In this document: piece by piece, positions 45,369 to 56,862 of the stretch
How the letters are laid out: the number at the start of each line of letters is the position of its first letter
Position numbering within the stretch: position 1 is the first letter of the stretch
Assembly (NCBI GenBank): GCA_031769625.1
Contig: JAUIMM010000178.1
Span: forward strand, 29,034,001 to 29,098,000
DNA: 64,000 nt
Reading direction: 5' to 3'
Source of the DNA: Taudactylus pleione
Taxonomy: Eukaryota > Chordata > Amphibia > Anura > Myobatrachidae
The notes under the pieces: generated by a model
The model's database searches: none
What the model was told of the DNA's origin: nothing
Seen by the model: the letters and a program-made list of their open reading frames with translations, nothing else
Made by a program: the position numbers and the translations under genes

Positions 45369-46190
45369 TTCAGGAAGAAGGGGAAAAAATAAAAGAAGCA
45401 AGCTGAAGCTCTGCCAGATCACTGGCCTTTTGATCTCCACAACAACAAGAGGCATTGGGAAGTGGTTAAAGCTGTGAGCCCTAAAACCCCTTTCTCTCTC
45501 TTTATGGGCAATTGCCCTATTCAAAGGGAGGAGAGGCAGGTGACAGTTACAATAAGGAACCTATACACACTTGGCAGGGAAATCACTACTTTCCTGAGCC
45601 GGTTCTGCACAGTGATCAAGGACCCCTCCAAAATCCTGGATGAAAATGGCTTCTACGCAGGCAAGTGGGCTGTCATTGTTAGGTTAAAGAACATGGATGG
45701 TCTCCAACACCTGCCACAAAGCTTCTACCTAGGCAGATCTAAAGTATTAATCCACTATGCATTCACTATGCTGACCAGCCAGACCACATGTGGAGAACCG
45801 TCTAGATCTCGGCCTGTAGGATCTGCCGAGTGTCGGGTCACAAGACCATAGATTGTCCCCAGAAATTGAACTGCAACCTCTGTGGCCTGGATGATCACAT
45901 CTACAGGTATAGCCACAGTACTGCAAGAAAAGGACCTGCTCCTCTGCTGCATCCTGAGGTGCAACAGAGTTATAAGAAGCAAAAGCAGCACCTGGAGGAT
46001 AAGAAATCTTCCACCCCCTCTCTTTCAGTCAGTGACTCCCTCTCCCTCCCTCTCTCCCACTGGTTTAACCCTCCCTCCTGCCTCACCAACCCCCCCCACA
46101 CACACTTCTTCCACTCCAACTTGCAGTAGCACTAACCAAAATCCCTTTCCAAATCTGGAGATCCTGTAGGCAAGCCTGTGGAGGAGCCAC
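45369..46190 (+). pseudogene. Tx1-type L1 ORF1, broken
   Basis: Recognisable pieces: FSLFMGNCPIQREERQV, FLSRFCTVIKDPSKILDENG and GKWAVIVRLKNMDGLQHLP, then after a frame change two knuckle-like motifs, CRICRVSGHKTIDC (C-x2-C-x4-H-x4-C) and CNLCGLDDHIYRYS (last Cys lost). It ends in a Ser/Pro-rich tail with low-complexity CTCTCCC DNA. In the family ORF1 binds element RNA. Stops and shifts near 45780 and 45850 break it. Confidence 0.75.
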
Positions 46191-46250
46191 CCGACAGAAG
46201 TAATACATAGATGTACTGTCTAACATAACCTATCTTTTTTCTCCCAAACA

Positions 46251-46990
46251 ATGGCATATTTTTCCTTATTCACCATTAATGTGAAGGGTACTAAGGATGA
46301 GTTTAGATGACAGTCAATTTATAGCTTTCTTGACAGTCAAAAATGTGATGTTTACAGGTTCCAGGAATGCTTTCTTCCCTTCTCTAGGTTCTACAGACAT
46401 CTGGCCAAGCAATGGTTGAATGGGCCCTCCTATTGCTCTGGTGCAAGTGAGTGTAAGTCTGCAGGGGTCACCATTCTAAATAGAGGAAGCCTCTTCATGC
46501 TAGATTCTGTTCAGGAGCTTGCCTATGGCAGATTGTTTAGCATAGATGGCTTGTCTATGGCAGATTGTTTAGCATCCTAGACTCACCTACCTATCAGCCT
46601 AATCTGCATTTATTCATCCCTTGTAAAGAAAGAGCATTTGGAGCTTTCCCAAACCCTGTGGCTGCATCTCAAGATGACCAGTGAAATAGTGATGGTGGGA
46701 GATTTCAACTGCTTCATGGAGGAGGATGGGCACAGCATCAGCATCACTTCTAAGATGAATGTGACAACACTGCTCAAGAAAATGGTAGCTGAAGCTTCAT
46801 TGTGGGACACTGTGGGCTCAATGGAGGCTGGCTCCATGAATTACACTTGGAACCACCCCGATGGCTCAGCACATTCCCGCATTTACTTTGCGTTTACCTC
46901 TAAGACAGTGAAGCAGAATAGGCATAAGGCAAAGCTGTTCAGGCAGTGGCATCTGTCTTCCTCAACTCCATTACCCTTCACTAACAAGCC
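46251..46990 (+). pseudogene. L1 ORF2 endonuclease domain, broken
   Basis: From ATGGCATATTT at 46251 the frame reads FTINVKGTKDEF, a stop, then CDVYRFQECFLPF (equivalent of the LQE catalytic motif), SAGVTILNRGSLF, then after a shift EIVMVGDFNCFMEEDG (the GDFN motif of APE-type endonucleases) and MNYTWNHPDGSAHSRI (the W-x5-SRID-type motif, last Asp changed to Tyr). The domain nicks target DNA in active elements. Confidence 0.82.
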
Positions 46991-47082
46991 TGGCTTCATC
47001 AAAGTCCTGTGAGTCTGGTTTGGTGGAGAGGGTGTAGCCCTGAAATGCTGGGATGAGAGACTAGTGACTGTGTGACAGAAAT

Positions 47083-47956
47083 TTGGACTGTGGAGCCTCA
47101 GAGACATTACCATTGGGGCAAAGTGTGATGTGCAATGAGATAAATTCCATTCTGCTTTACATGGTGTTCCTGGCATCCCAATCTTGCTGCAAGCTTTCTT
47201 TGTTTGTAACTGCATCCACAGGACTCTTTGCGAAAGACCAAGAGCTCTGTAGGAAACTCCATGTCTCACTTATTTATCCACCCCTTTGGAGGGGCCTCAG
47301 CTGGTACAAGTGGGACAGCTCCATCCTTTACAACTGGGACACTCCCTGTTTCTACCAGGATGTGGCTGTTTGGGAGCACCAATTAGAGGAAATTAAAATT
47401 GACTTGTGGAAACCAAAGACAATCCACAAGCTCATCAGGGCTGAGGACATGATGGAGTCTATTCCAGGACTCCAAGACGCAACAACAAAGCATGTTTGGC
47501 AGAATGTGGTCTCTAAGAGGCTTACATATAGAGATAAAGATGTCATGGATTGCCATCCAAGGGGGTCTGCCTCTCAGGTTGTTTATGCACTCCTGAAACC
47601 TTTGCAGATACAAACATTGCCCCTGGTGCATCCACCACGAGGAAACATCTATGCACCTCTTTTGGGACTTCCCCTCTGCACAGGTATTGTTGGATGCCCT
47701 GGAACATGAACTCAGAGGCAGTTTGCCCAGGAAAAGCCTTTCGTATAACTCAGTAAGTTATGGACTATTTCCTGGCATCCACACTATTAAGGCAACCCAA
47801 GAATTCTGGTGGCTTATGAACTGTGTTATGGGCACTTTGTGGCTTGCCAGGAACCGCCTCATCCTGAAAAGGGAGAAGATGTCTTTTCAGGACTGTTGCA
47901 GACTGATCCACAGTCTGCTAAGAGACTTGGACAGTCCTGAGGAAGCAGAGGATTAA
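47083..47956 (+). pseudogene. L1 ORF2 C-terminal region
   Basis: Includes FAKDQELCRKLHVSLIYPPL, WDTPCFYQDVAVWEHQ, then after a shift MHLFWDFPSAQVLLDALEHE, and EFWWLMNCVMGTLWLARNRL near the end. Such a Trp-rich tail with a His/Cys patch follows the reverse transcriptase in Tx1-type ORF2. The endonuclease at 46990 is joined almost directly to this tail, so ~1.5-2 kb including the RT palm appears to be lost. Confidence 0.78.
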
Positions 47957-48133
47957 ACCTTCCTCCTTCTTCCTTTCTTCCTATAAGTGACTGTGTTCAA
48001 CTAAGGCTTGGGCCTATGATTCACATCCCACACCTCTTTCACATTGCCTGATGTTTTTTTGAAATGTATTTTTATTTATGCACCCTTCCTTATATGTGTC
48101 TGTCCTTCAATAAAGCTATGGGCATGTGATTTA

Positions 48134-48698
48134 CTCCCTTACCCTTTTCCCCTACCACATCCATTGACCTTGTTGACCAGTGTATTGTTTAAGTAATGAG
48201 TGCATTTTCAGTACATGATGTACAGTATAGCATACCTTATGTAATTTGTTATAAAGTATGAAAGATTCTCGTTTAGTGGTGTGACTGTGCTGTGACACAG
48301 TGCACTGGAATATAATGTGTTATGAATGTTTTCTGCAAATAAAGACTGCTTTTTTCAATCACAAAATCAGTGCAGTGGGTTTATGGAAGTGAGGAGAGTA
48401 TGATGTTATCCATGATGGAAGCTAGAGGAACTAGTGACAATAGGAAAAAGGAAGATGATGAGCTCCTATTTATTTTCAGCTTTAGGTAGTTTTTGAGACT
48501 TTGAATTAGAGATGGCAGAAAGTCAATGTTGGACACAGTGGAGCAATTTTTGGCTACTGTGCATGTACAAAACCACACTGCACATGGTGATGGGTTTGAG
48601 ATGGCGGTTGCAAAGTGAATGAGAGGTAGTCAGCATTTATGGGAGGTAATGGGGCATGGCTACAAATCACAGGTGTGTTGGGACCATATTCTGAGCGT
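48134..48698. other. No clear gene
   Basis: A second AATAAA near 48339 and repeat-like phrases (GGTGTGACTGTGCTGTGACA) suggest 3' remnants of old elements. Nothing definite. Confidence 0.4.
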
Positions 48699-49031
48699 CA
48701 GGGCCGGATTGAGGGCCACATGGGCCTGGAGCTGAAAATGACCAAGGGCCTATTATGAGAAGCAGAGGATGTGTGACCAGTGCTGTATGGGTGTGGCCAG
48801 TACCATGTGGGCGTGTACACCCCTATACCCAATGTTTCCCTAAATATGTAAAAGAAAAAAATGCTTAATTTTGTGAGTTAAATAGAAATACAATTTTACT
48901 ACTTATGATTTATGGCTGACCGTGTTGAGAGCAGATGGTCAGTCAACATCATGTTGTCATGACAATGGGCCTATTTTTATGTGGAGGCCTGGAGCTGTAG
49001 CTCCATCCGCTCCATTGTTAATCTGGCCCTG
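48699..49031. mobile_element. hAT-type MITE with perfect 8-bp duplication
   Basis: CTGAGCGT stands at 48691-48698 and 49032-49039. The element starts CAGGGCCGGATTGAGGGCC and ends GTTAATCTGGCCCTG, imperfect inverted ends of a hAT type seen in many vertebrates. The inner GGGCCTGGAGCTG and GGCCTGGAGCTGTAGCTCC are repeated near each end. Length 333 bp, no gene. A fragment of the same family is at 61856-61890. Confidence 0.92.
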
Positions 49032-49039
49032 CTGAGCGT

Positions 49040-49588
49040 GCCCTTGTGAGCCTCTGCGAATTCACATGCAGTTATAGAGGGCCTGGTGTCTTAGGTGAGA
49101 TGAACATTCTGGGACAGCATGGGATTGCTCATATGTTCAATGTGTGACTGATATGAAACTGATGTGGATTATCTGTGCACAAGGCATCAGGTAAATATTT
49201 AGCCTATTTCCATAGCAATGCTACATACGGTGTGCACCTCTGAATGAGGCCCATTGCAGCCACAAGCAGGGGAAGTTATTAAGGCAATGGTAGAGTTGAG
49301 ATGATGGAGAGAGGGAAGGTTGCAGTATGTAGGAGAAGGGTGGATTTAGTGTCTGCACTGAGAGTTGGTTAGAGGCAAGAAGATATGTGTTAAAAGAAAA
49401 ATCCGTGAATATAGGAATTTAGATAAGGACAGCAGAATCAGCCAGTAGTAGCAAAAGCGACATATGGAGTAAGTGTTAACAATGAGCATGCATAACAAAG
49501 CGTAAAGGTTATTAGTAAACTGTGGTAAACAAGAGAAGATGAGCAGCTGGGACAGGGGTATTAGATAAGTAGTTAGTTACGCTATAAA
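49040..49588. other. No gene; isolated Harbinger-like end at ~49228
   Basis: GTGCACCTCTGAATGAGGCCC at about 49227-49247 looks like the right terminus of the Harbinger-like MITE group, without a partner I can find. The rest is unassigned. Confidence 0.4.
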
Positions 49589-49700
49589 TCTGCAGTGGTT
49601 TGCAAAAGTATTCAACCCCCTTCAAAGTCATCACATTTGGCAGTATTACTAATGACACATACACAGCTTGTTCCAGAAAGTATTTTTATTGCAAACCAGT
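49589..49700. mobile_element. Solitary Tc1-type end
   Basis: CAGTGGTTTGCAAAAGTATT followed by CAACCCCCTTCAAAG resembles the outer inverted repeat of a further Tc1 family. No opposite end or transposase was found nearby, so this is probably a broken copy. Confidence 0.5.
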
Positions 49701-52087
49701 AGGCTCTCCGAAAGTAAATTTTCAAACAAATAATGAAATATTTCTCTGCAGATTACTTTCAAAATATAATAATAGGAAGCATCCCCCTTATGTGGGAGCT
49801 GGCTGATTCCCAAATTCTCCTCCCCTGTATTTACACTCACTGGAAACTGCAATCTTCTCAGCCCTGAAGGCCCTGCAGACATGGGGCTGTCATGTAAGAA
49901 TCAAACGCTGTCAATAGAGAGGAAGTACCGACAAGGTGAAAAAGTAAAGGCAAACATAACCTGGGCACTTCTATGGGCACAAAATGAACTAGAGCTGTGA
50001 AAGAGGGCATCTCCTAGAAACATACGGGGTTAGATCGCTTTCAAAATGTTGCCATGCAGCCAACAAAGTCCTGGCTCAGTCCCTGCCATCCACAATGGGT
50101 ATTACAGTGGAGAAGCAACTACAGTGCAGCATGACCCCAACAAAACCAGCAAGTAACTTTGTCAAATATTTGTAAACAACTTACTTGTGGAGGAATAGAA
50201 AGGAAAAGAGTGGTCTTATAATCAGGATAACTGTGCTCCTTAAACTCCGAAAAGGAAAAGAAAAAACAGTGGTATTAACCCCTATTTCATTCCATTTATA
50301 TTGTGTATGTGTTTGGCACAGTGCACCACAAGAAACAGTATTATTACATGAGGCATTATTATAAACTGATGATTGTAAAACCAATGTTTATTATAAGTTC
50401 CTTCTGTATATATCAATAACTTGTATGTGAAGATTGAACAGAAAACTATAACATTTCCAAACATAGATGGTTTGAAATAATTTTAGTGGATATATACTGT
50501 ATAACTAAGTTTGCCTTACCATCCCTTTCATTCAGGACACGTGAATCACACAGGTTATGTGTCTGAGTAAAATCAGGTGAAATGGTGACTTGAAGTCAGG
50601 CAGCCACAGAATCTGTGTAAATCATACATTATTTGTCCCAAATTTAAAGGATGATATGGCAAGCCTACAGTATGTATAACCCAAATAGGGGCAATCTACT
50701 GATATGTGAGAATGCTAGAACTGGTCAGTACTCCAATTCATCTTATTTAGAAAGTATTGTCCCTAAATAATCACAGTTGGAGTATAGCTTCTCAAAGTGT
50801 ATTTCTCATTTAGGGGCACTTTTCCCCACTAACTTTAATATTGAAATGCATTTAAATTAAGTTTTTCAGCAAAGTGCATGTACAAAGAGATACTAATGGG
50901 AGTCCATTCTGCCCAATCTCATTTACTTCAAATTGACCAGCATTGCAAGTGTTACTGACCAGCACAGCGCTAATACTTCTTCTACACAGGATAGTGGAGA
51001 CACCTCCACCTCTATGTTTTGTAAATTATTATTATTTTTGTTTCATACAGAATAAATAACAGAATGGGGCTGCTGATTTATCTTAATTCTTATTCTCTGA
51101 GATTCACTGAGAGGCTGAGAGTGTCTTTCAGAGAATGGTACCTTATGACAGGCTCTCAAAAAATCTCAGAGAATCTTAACTTGCTAGGAAGGATCAAGCT
51201 GGAGGAGAAATGGGAAAAAAATAGCTGGCTCTGGGAGAGAATATTGATGCCTAGCCCATGATGCCATCGATTCAACATGGTCCTGGTATTGATGAGAAAA
51301 TAAAGTGCTAATAGTGTTTTGAGAGCCTGGCAGGCATGGATTTGCATGTCTTTATAGGAAATAAGCCTCAGTAGTGGCAAAAAGGGTAGTTTTCGAGAGC
51401 TTTTGTTGTCTCACCCTATACGGATAAATTCCATCAGTGATGATGCTGCTAGATGAGGCAAAGACTTCCCCATGCATGCAATATTACATTAGTTAGATTG
51501 AGTCTAGGCATGACTGATCTTAAGTCCTAGATGTTTGGTAAACAGAATTTGTTATCTGAAGTTTGCTGTAGAACATTACTCCTGATGTGCTGCTTTGTTT
51601 GAATTATATATTTAGGTAATCAGAATTTGTTATCTGAAGTTTGCAAGAGCCTTATAATATTTTAATGTATATAAATTACCATAAGTACTATTTCCAGTCT
51701 TTAGATTGAGTGTAGGCATGATTGATCTTAAGTCCTTGATATTTGGTATGTGCTACATGTTTGTTTAAGCCATTTTATTGCTATGTCTGTATCAGCTGGA
51801 TGGTGGGGGGGTTGTCATTAATTAGGGTGCACACTTGGCTACATCGCTACTCAAATATAATTTACTAGGCTTTAGACTGTGGCTATAGTTAGCAGATTTC
51901 ACAAGTGCAAAATAGATTTTAGGAAAATCTTGGCGTTAAACCCGAGTAAAACAGAAGGAGAACATTTCAGCATCCAAAACTCAACTCAAATCAACACTGT
52001 ATATGGACACCTATGGAGCATCAAGTGTAAGTTTACTACCTTTCACAACAAACACCTGCTGCCTGCATAACTAGGACACTGAATTCC
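49701..52087. other. No clear gene
   Basis: Short open frames only (up to 77 codons). The notable feature is the local duplication at 51493-51748, listed separately. 52021-52070 holds nothing recognisable. Confidence 0.45.
51493..51748. repeat. Interleaved local direct repeats
   Basis: A 48-bp block (TAGATTGAGTCTAGGCATGA... to ...TTTGGTA) at 51493-51540 recurs at 51702-51748 with a few changes. A 24-bp block (AGAATTTGTTATCTGAAGTT core) at 51543-51566 recurs unchanged at 51621-51644. The pattern suggests two successive local duplications or a decayed tandem repeat. Confidence 0.7.
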
Positions 52088-52320
52088 TTAGGCCGGATTC
52101 AGCAAGGCAGCTTTGCAATGAGATCCTTGCAATCATGCAAATGCAGCAGGCGGTGTAAGACACCCCCTGCTGCATATGCGACCCCAGCACTGAGACGGAG
52201 GTCACAGGGCTGGGATCACCATCGTGACTAGCATGGTTGTAAGCAGGCCCATTCTGCAAACTCACAGAATCGGTGCTTCGCATGCGCAGATTCCCGATAA
52301 TCATGCACTGCTGAATTAGT
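52088..52320. mobile_element. MITE with GGATTCAGCA ends
   Basis: AGGCCGGATTCAGCAAGG and CACTGCTGAATTAGTCCG are imperfect inverted ends about 230 bp apart. Inner hairpins include GCAGCAGGCGGTGTAAGACA with CCCCCTGCTGC. The same end type (GGGCCTGATTCAGCAAGG) opens at 63859. No coding content. Confidence 0.65.
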
Positions 52321-53159
52321 CCGCTTGTTTGATCATTGCACAGAAATGACAGTGTCACTTTCAACTATTTGTGCTGCCTATTTTCACAAAAAACTGATTT
52401 TTGCATGCATGTACCAATGCCAATTTACCTCTTTAACCTTACATATACTGTCTGATTTACCATTGCTTTTTTGCCTAGCCTCACAACTTCGAACTACTAA
52501 TACAGTATTCTTTATAACTAATTTTATGAATCCATATATTACCCTCAATAAAAAAAAACTTTTGTCATTGAGCATACACATTTACCAACAGTGTTCTTTC
52601 ACCAGCATTTTTGCAAATCTTTAGAACTGTCTCTTTCATATATACACAATTCCTACTTCCAGTTTTTCTCCCCCTTCTTACTGTACATCATCCTCACCAT
52701 GACCATCTTTTTTTCAAATTCTCCCTTTACTCAGTGCCTACCTAATTCTTTATTCTGCCCCCTATTCCCACCTTTTCCTTCCTCCTTAGTTTCCTCCACC
52801 TCTTCTTCCCCTTCTATCCACTCCTCTGTCTGTATTCTTCCCCTTCTCCCCCCTCCTCTGTCTGTATTCCTCCCCTCTGCTTCTCATTCCTTCCTCTCCT
52901 CTCCATTTTCATTCTTTTTCGCCCCACAATTGTCTTACTACTCCACCATTAAGCTCTGCACCCACCCTCCTCTCCTTGTCACCACACCTACATCTGCATC
53001 ACACTAAACTCCCTCCCTTCCCACCTTCTACAAGTTCCCTTCATAGCTTAGGTGCCCGCACCATCCCAATACTTTCTTCAACCCTGCCTTCCAAATTAAT
53101 TTCACCACAATGCTACAGCAATCCTAATAATCTCATCCACATCTCTCCCACTACCTCTG

Positions 53160-54330
53160 TCTCTCTCTCCTGTGTCCTCTGGAATGCCAGATCTCTGTAA
53201 TAAACTGGTCCCAACCCATGATCTTTTCATCTCCAACTCCCTGAATCTCCTAGTCATTACTGAAACCTGGATTCCCCCCTCTGATACCTCCTGCTGCTCT
53301 CTCTTCTGGGGTCCTTACATTCTCCACCCCAGGAGTCGTAATGGCATTGGGGTCCTTCCATCCCCCAGTTACTCCTACCAACTCATACCCTCAGAACCGT
53401 CCCTTACTTTTTCTACATTTGAGGTTCATACCATACACCTCTTCCAACCAGTAGACTTACAAGTAGCTGTCATTAACAGTACCCCCAGCTCTCCTTCCAA
53501 ATTCCTTGACAACTATGTTTCCTGGCTTCCTCACTTTCTCTCTTTAGATATTCGCTCTATTATCTTAAGTGACTCGATGTCCCTACAAAATCCTCTGCCT
53601 CTGGGATGCAATCGGGAAACCGGCTGTCTTAAACCCAATAGCCAGCTTCCCGATTGCTTTATCCCGGCATGGGTTAAATGGCAGGCGTCTAGATATAGAT
53701 ATAGATTTTCCCGACGCTGGGAGACCGGTGCCCGGCATCCCGATCGAAGGCCGCGAGCGGACAGCCACGGGGGGTAGGGTTAGGTTTAGGGCACCCGGGG
53801 GGGACTTAGGGTTAGGCACCCCCCCCGGGAGGGTTAGGCTAGGGGGAGGGAGAGTTAGGGTTAGGCACCGCCGGGGGACTTAGGTTTAGGCAACGGGGAA
53901 AGGGGGGTTAGGGTTAGGCACTTAGAGGGGGGATTAGAATCAGGCACTTGGGGGGAGCTTAGGATTAGGCACCCCTAAGGAGGGTTAATGTTAGGTTAGG
54001 TTAGCTTTTACTTACCTTTAGGATGATCGGGATTTCCAGCGCTGTCGGGCTTCCACTGCCGGGAACTCTGCTTCTGTCAGCCTGCCGCTGCCGGGATGCG
54101 AACTGCTGGCCACAGGGCCAGTGGTGTTTTATACCGATCCCCTGCCTCTAAACTCCTTACCATTACATCTTCATTTGGTCTCTCCAATGGACCTCCTCAC
54201 CCTCCCATGTGAGTGGCCACTCACTTGATCTGGTTTTCATTCACCACTGTGATATTACTGATTACTCAAATTCCCCACTCCCCTTCTCTGACCATCACCT
54301 TCTCTCTTTTAACCTATCACTCTCTCCTTC
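53160..54330 (+). pseudogene. L2 endonuclease domain, interrupted
   Basis: Signatures: VLWNARSL then (next frame) LCNKLVPTHDLFISNSLNLL with LVITETWIPPSD, where TETW holds the catalytic Glu; RNGIGVLPSPSYS, equivalent to the GG-GVA region; then IRSIILSDSMS. After the 535-bp insertion the domain resumes with SGHSLDLVFIHHCDITDYSN and FSDHHLLSF, where SDHH is the catalytic Asp-His pair. Frame changes occur near 53190 and elsewhere. In active L2 elements it cuts the target strand. Confidence 0.82.
53603..54137 (+). mobile_element. Insertion with telomere-like TTAGGG-containing repeats
   Basis: The insert is bounded by TCCTCTGCCTCT (53591-53602) and TCCCCTGCCTCT (54138-54149), an 11-of-12 match that acts as a target duplication in the L2. 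From 53765 to 54010 it carries about eight irregular units of 25-40 bp with TTAGGGTTAGGCACC and G-runs. The ends have Gly-like GGGATTTCC and CGGGAAACCGG motifs also found in the element at 63180-63625. No coding domain. Confidence 0.75.
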
Positions 54331-55143
54331 TCCTCCTCTGCCTTCAAAGGCTACAATTACTAAGCGTAACACTTATGCTATTGACATGGTTTCCTTATCC
54401 TTCCTACTCAACTCTATTATCTCCCTATTCTTTCTCTCTCCTGTCCTGAACAAGCTGCTTCCCTCTACAATGCCTCCCTTACTTCTGCTCTGAACTCTGT
54501 TGCCCTGGCCATCACCACTCACCATTGCAGATACACACCTACACCCTGGCATTCCAAATGCACCAGATACCTGCAAAAGTGTTCACGAACCACCACGTGA
54601 CAGTGAAGGAAATAGCACTCTAAGGATGACTTTCTCCATTTCAAATTCATGCTCTCATTCTACAGTGCTGCCATTTCCCTCTCTAAACAGTCATATATTT
54701 TAAAAACGTTATCTCCTCCCAGTCTTCTAAGCCCCGGCATCTCTTCGCCACTTTTAACTCTCTCCTCTGTCCACTCCCTCCTGCACACTCTCTGCACTTG
54801 ACTTTGCCACCTACTTTATATCTAAAACTGAATCCATACGTCAAGACATCATCTCCCACCAAACCCCCAGCACTCCATCCCCTCCTTTCCCTGATCATTC
54901 TCCCTATCCATGTCACCAACTCTGACATCTTTCTCCCCTGTATCAGGAAAGCAAGTCATGGCCCTCATCTTGTCCTCCCCGCCTTCCACCTTATATCTTG
55001 ACCCTATCTCCTCCAGCCTCCTCTGCTACCTCTCTCTTTCTGCCTCCTCCCATCTTGCCCACCTCCTTAATCTCTCCCTCAGACACTGTCCCTTCTGCAT
55101 TCAAGCATGCCCTTGTCACCCACATTCTTAAAAAAAACTACCC

Positions 55144-56485
55144 TTGATCCTAACACTCTATTTAACTACTGACCTATCTCTCTCCTCCCTTTTGCCTCCA
55201 AGCTGCTTGAGCATATTGTCTACAACCACTTTACCACCTTTCTTTCCTCGTACTCCCTGTTTGACCCATTTCAGTCAGATTTCTGTTCTCTCCACTCCAT
55301 TGAAACTGCCCTTAAAAAAGTCAGCAATGACCTCCTTGCTGCCAAATCCAAGGGCCACTACTCTCTGATCATTTTCCTTGACCTCTCTGCTGCTTTTGAC
55401 ACTGTGGACCAACCTCTATTCATGCAGATCCTTCACTCCCTTGGTCTATATGATACTACACTCTCCTGGCTGTCCTCCTACCTCTCTGACTGTTCCTTCT
55501 CTGTCTCCTCTCATGCCTCCTCTTCCCCCATTTCCACTAACAGTAGGTGTTCCCCAAGGTTCTAATCTTGGACCTCTCCTATTCTCCTTCTATACATCTT
55601 CTTTAGGTGAACTCATCAGCTCAGCCTCCAATATCATCTCTATGCTGCTGATACTCATATCTACCTTTCCTCCCTTGATCTCCTCCCTCTCTCCTCACTC
55701 ATATCTCCAACTGCCTCTCTGCTATCTCTTCCTGGAAGTCCCAACACTTTCTTAAACTTAACATGTCTAAGACTGAGCTGATCATCTTCCCACCCTCCCG
55801 CATAACATTACATCCCACAATTGTATTATCTATTAACTGCACAACTATCACAAGTGTGCTGTCTTGGAGTTATCCTTGACTCCTACCTCTCCTTCAAACC
55901 ACACATTCAGTACCTCTCAGAGTCCTGCCGCTTCCATCTCAAAAATATTTCCAGGATCAGACCCTTTCTCACCCTGGAGGCAACTAAGACCATACTCCAC
56001 TCATTGGTCATCTCCAGGTTGGACAATTGTAACCTCCTCTTATCTGGCTTTCTTGACTCCCACCTCTCTCCACTCCAATCTGTCCTCAATTCTGCTGCTT
56101 GATTCTTCTTCTCCAAACATTCTACATCTGCCTCCCCTCTCCTACAAGATCTACACTGGCTCCCTTTCCCCTTCAGAACCCAATTCAAGGTTCTTACACT
56201 CACTTACAAAGTCCTTACCAAATCTTCTCCCATTTACATCTCTGATTTCATCTACCTTCACACTCCTACCCACCCACTTTGCTCAACAAATGCAAGCCAC
56301 CTCTCTTGCCAACTGATTACTTCCTCCCACTCCTGTCTCCAATATTTTGCCAGTGCTGCTCCCTAGCTCTGGAAATCTCTGCCTCTCTCGATCAGACTCT
56401 TCACCTCTCTACAAATCTTCAAACAGGCTCTCAAGACTCATTACTGTCTGTCTACCCTTCCCCTTTAGAATGTAAACTCTCATGA
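55144..56485 (+). pseudogene. L2 reverse transcriptase, inactive
   Basis: Motif A is intact: [18 protein letters not shown] near 55368-55420. [19 protein letters not shown] near 55545 corresponds to motif B. Motif C, at 55641-55652, reads YAAD rather than YADD, so one catalytic Asp is lost. The thumb and C-terminal part follow (SYLSFKPHIQYLSESCRFHL, ISRLDNCNLLLSG). Frame changes near 55370, 55600, 55790 and 56100 break the protein. Confidence 0.88.
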
Positions 56486-56775
56486 GCAGGGCCCTCCTCT
56501 TCACTCATGTGCTTCTCCTTCCCTCACTCATATGATCATCTACTCCTAACTCCCCACAAGGGTACCTAACACTTGGTTGCTGACACCCTGCTGCATTTTT
56601 TAGAGTTATGCTGATGTTGTTTTGAGAGTTATGATCACTATTGCAGCAATGTCTATAAACTATGTCCTAATAATGCATTGTTTTCTACTGTAAGTCGATG
56701 TTTTCTTGTTTGCTCATTTGTTTATATACTTTGGGAGGCACTGCAGAACCCCTGTGGCACCATATAAATAAAGGA

Positions 56776-56777
56776 TG

Positions 56778-56862
<85 letters not shown>
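56776..56862. repeat. (AAT)n-(ATT)n palindromic microsatellite
   Basis: About 16 ATA/AAT units run directly into about 14 TTA/ATT units, so the tract is its own reverse complement around position ~56826. The first half begins as the 3' tail of the L2 LINE. Confidence 0.92.

Larger units (their letters stand above)
45030..48133 (+). mobile_element. L1-type LINE of the Tx1 group, RT core deleted
   Basis: ORF1 with zinc knuckles, the endonuclease end of ORF2 and the C-terminal end of ORF2 occur in order on the plus strand, followed by a short 3' region with AATAAA at about 48110. The reverse transcriptase palm is missing. The 5' end and target duplication are not defined. The ORF1 with paired knuckles and the Trp/Cys-rich ORF2 tail are typical of the Tx1 group known from frogs and fish. 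Confidence 0.85.
52600..56780 (+). mobile_element. L2-clade LINE, split by a later insertion
   Basis: A pyrimidine-rich 5' part (52600-53150) is followed by endonuclease and reverse transcriptase remnants and a 3' end CACCATATAAATAAAGGATG running into an ATA tail at 56776. Reading across the insertion at 53603-54137 restores L2 similarity, showing the LINE was there first. The 5' end may be further left. About 4.2 kb including the insert. Confidence 0.82.

Noticed and set aside
53765..54010. True interstitial telomere or chromosome-fusion scar
   Set aside because: Units are irregular, contain extra GCACC and G-runs, sit inside an element bounded by a target duplication, and recur with similar flanks at 63180-63625.
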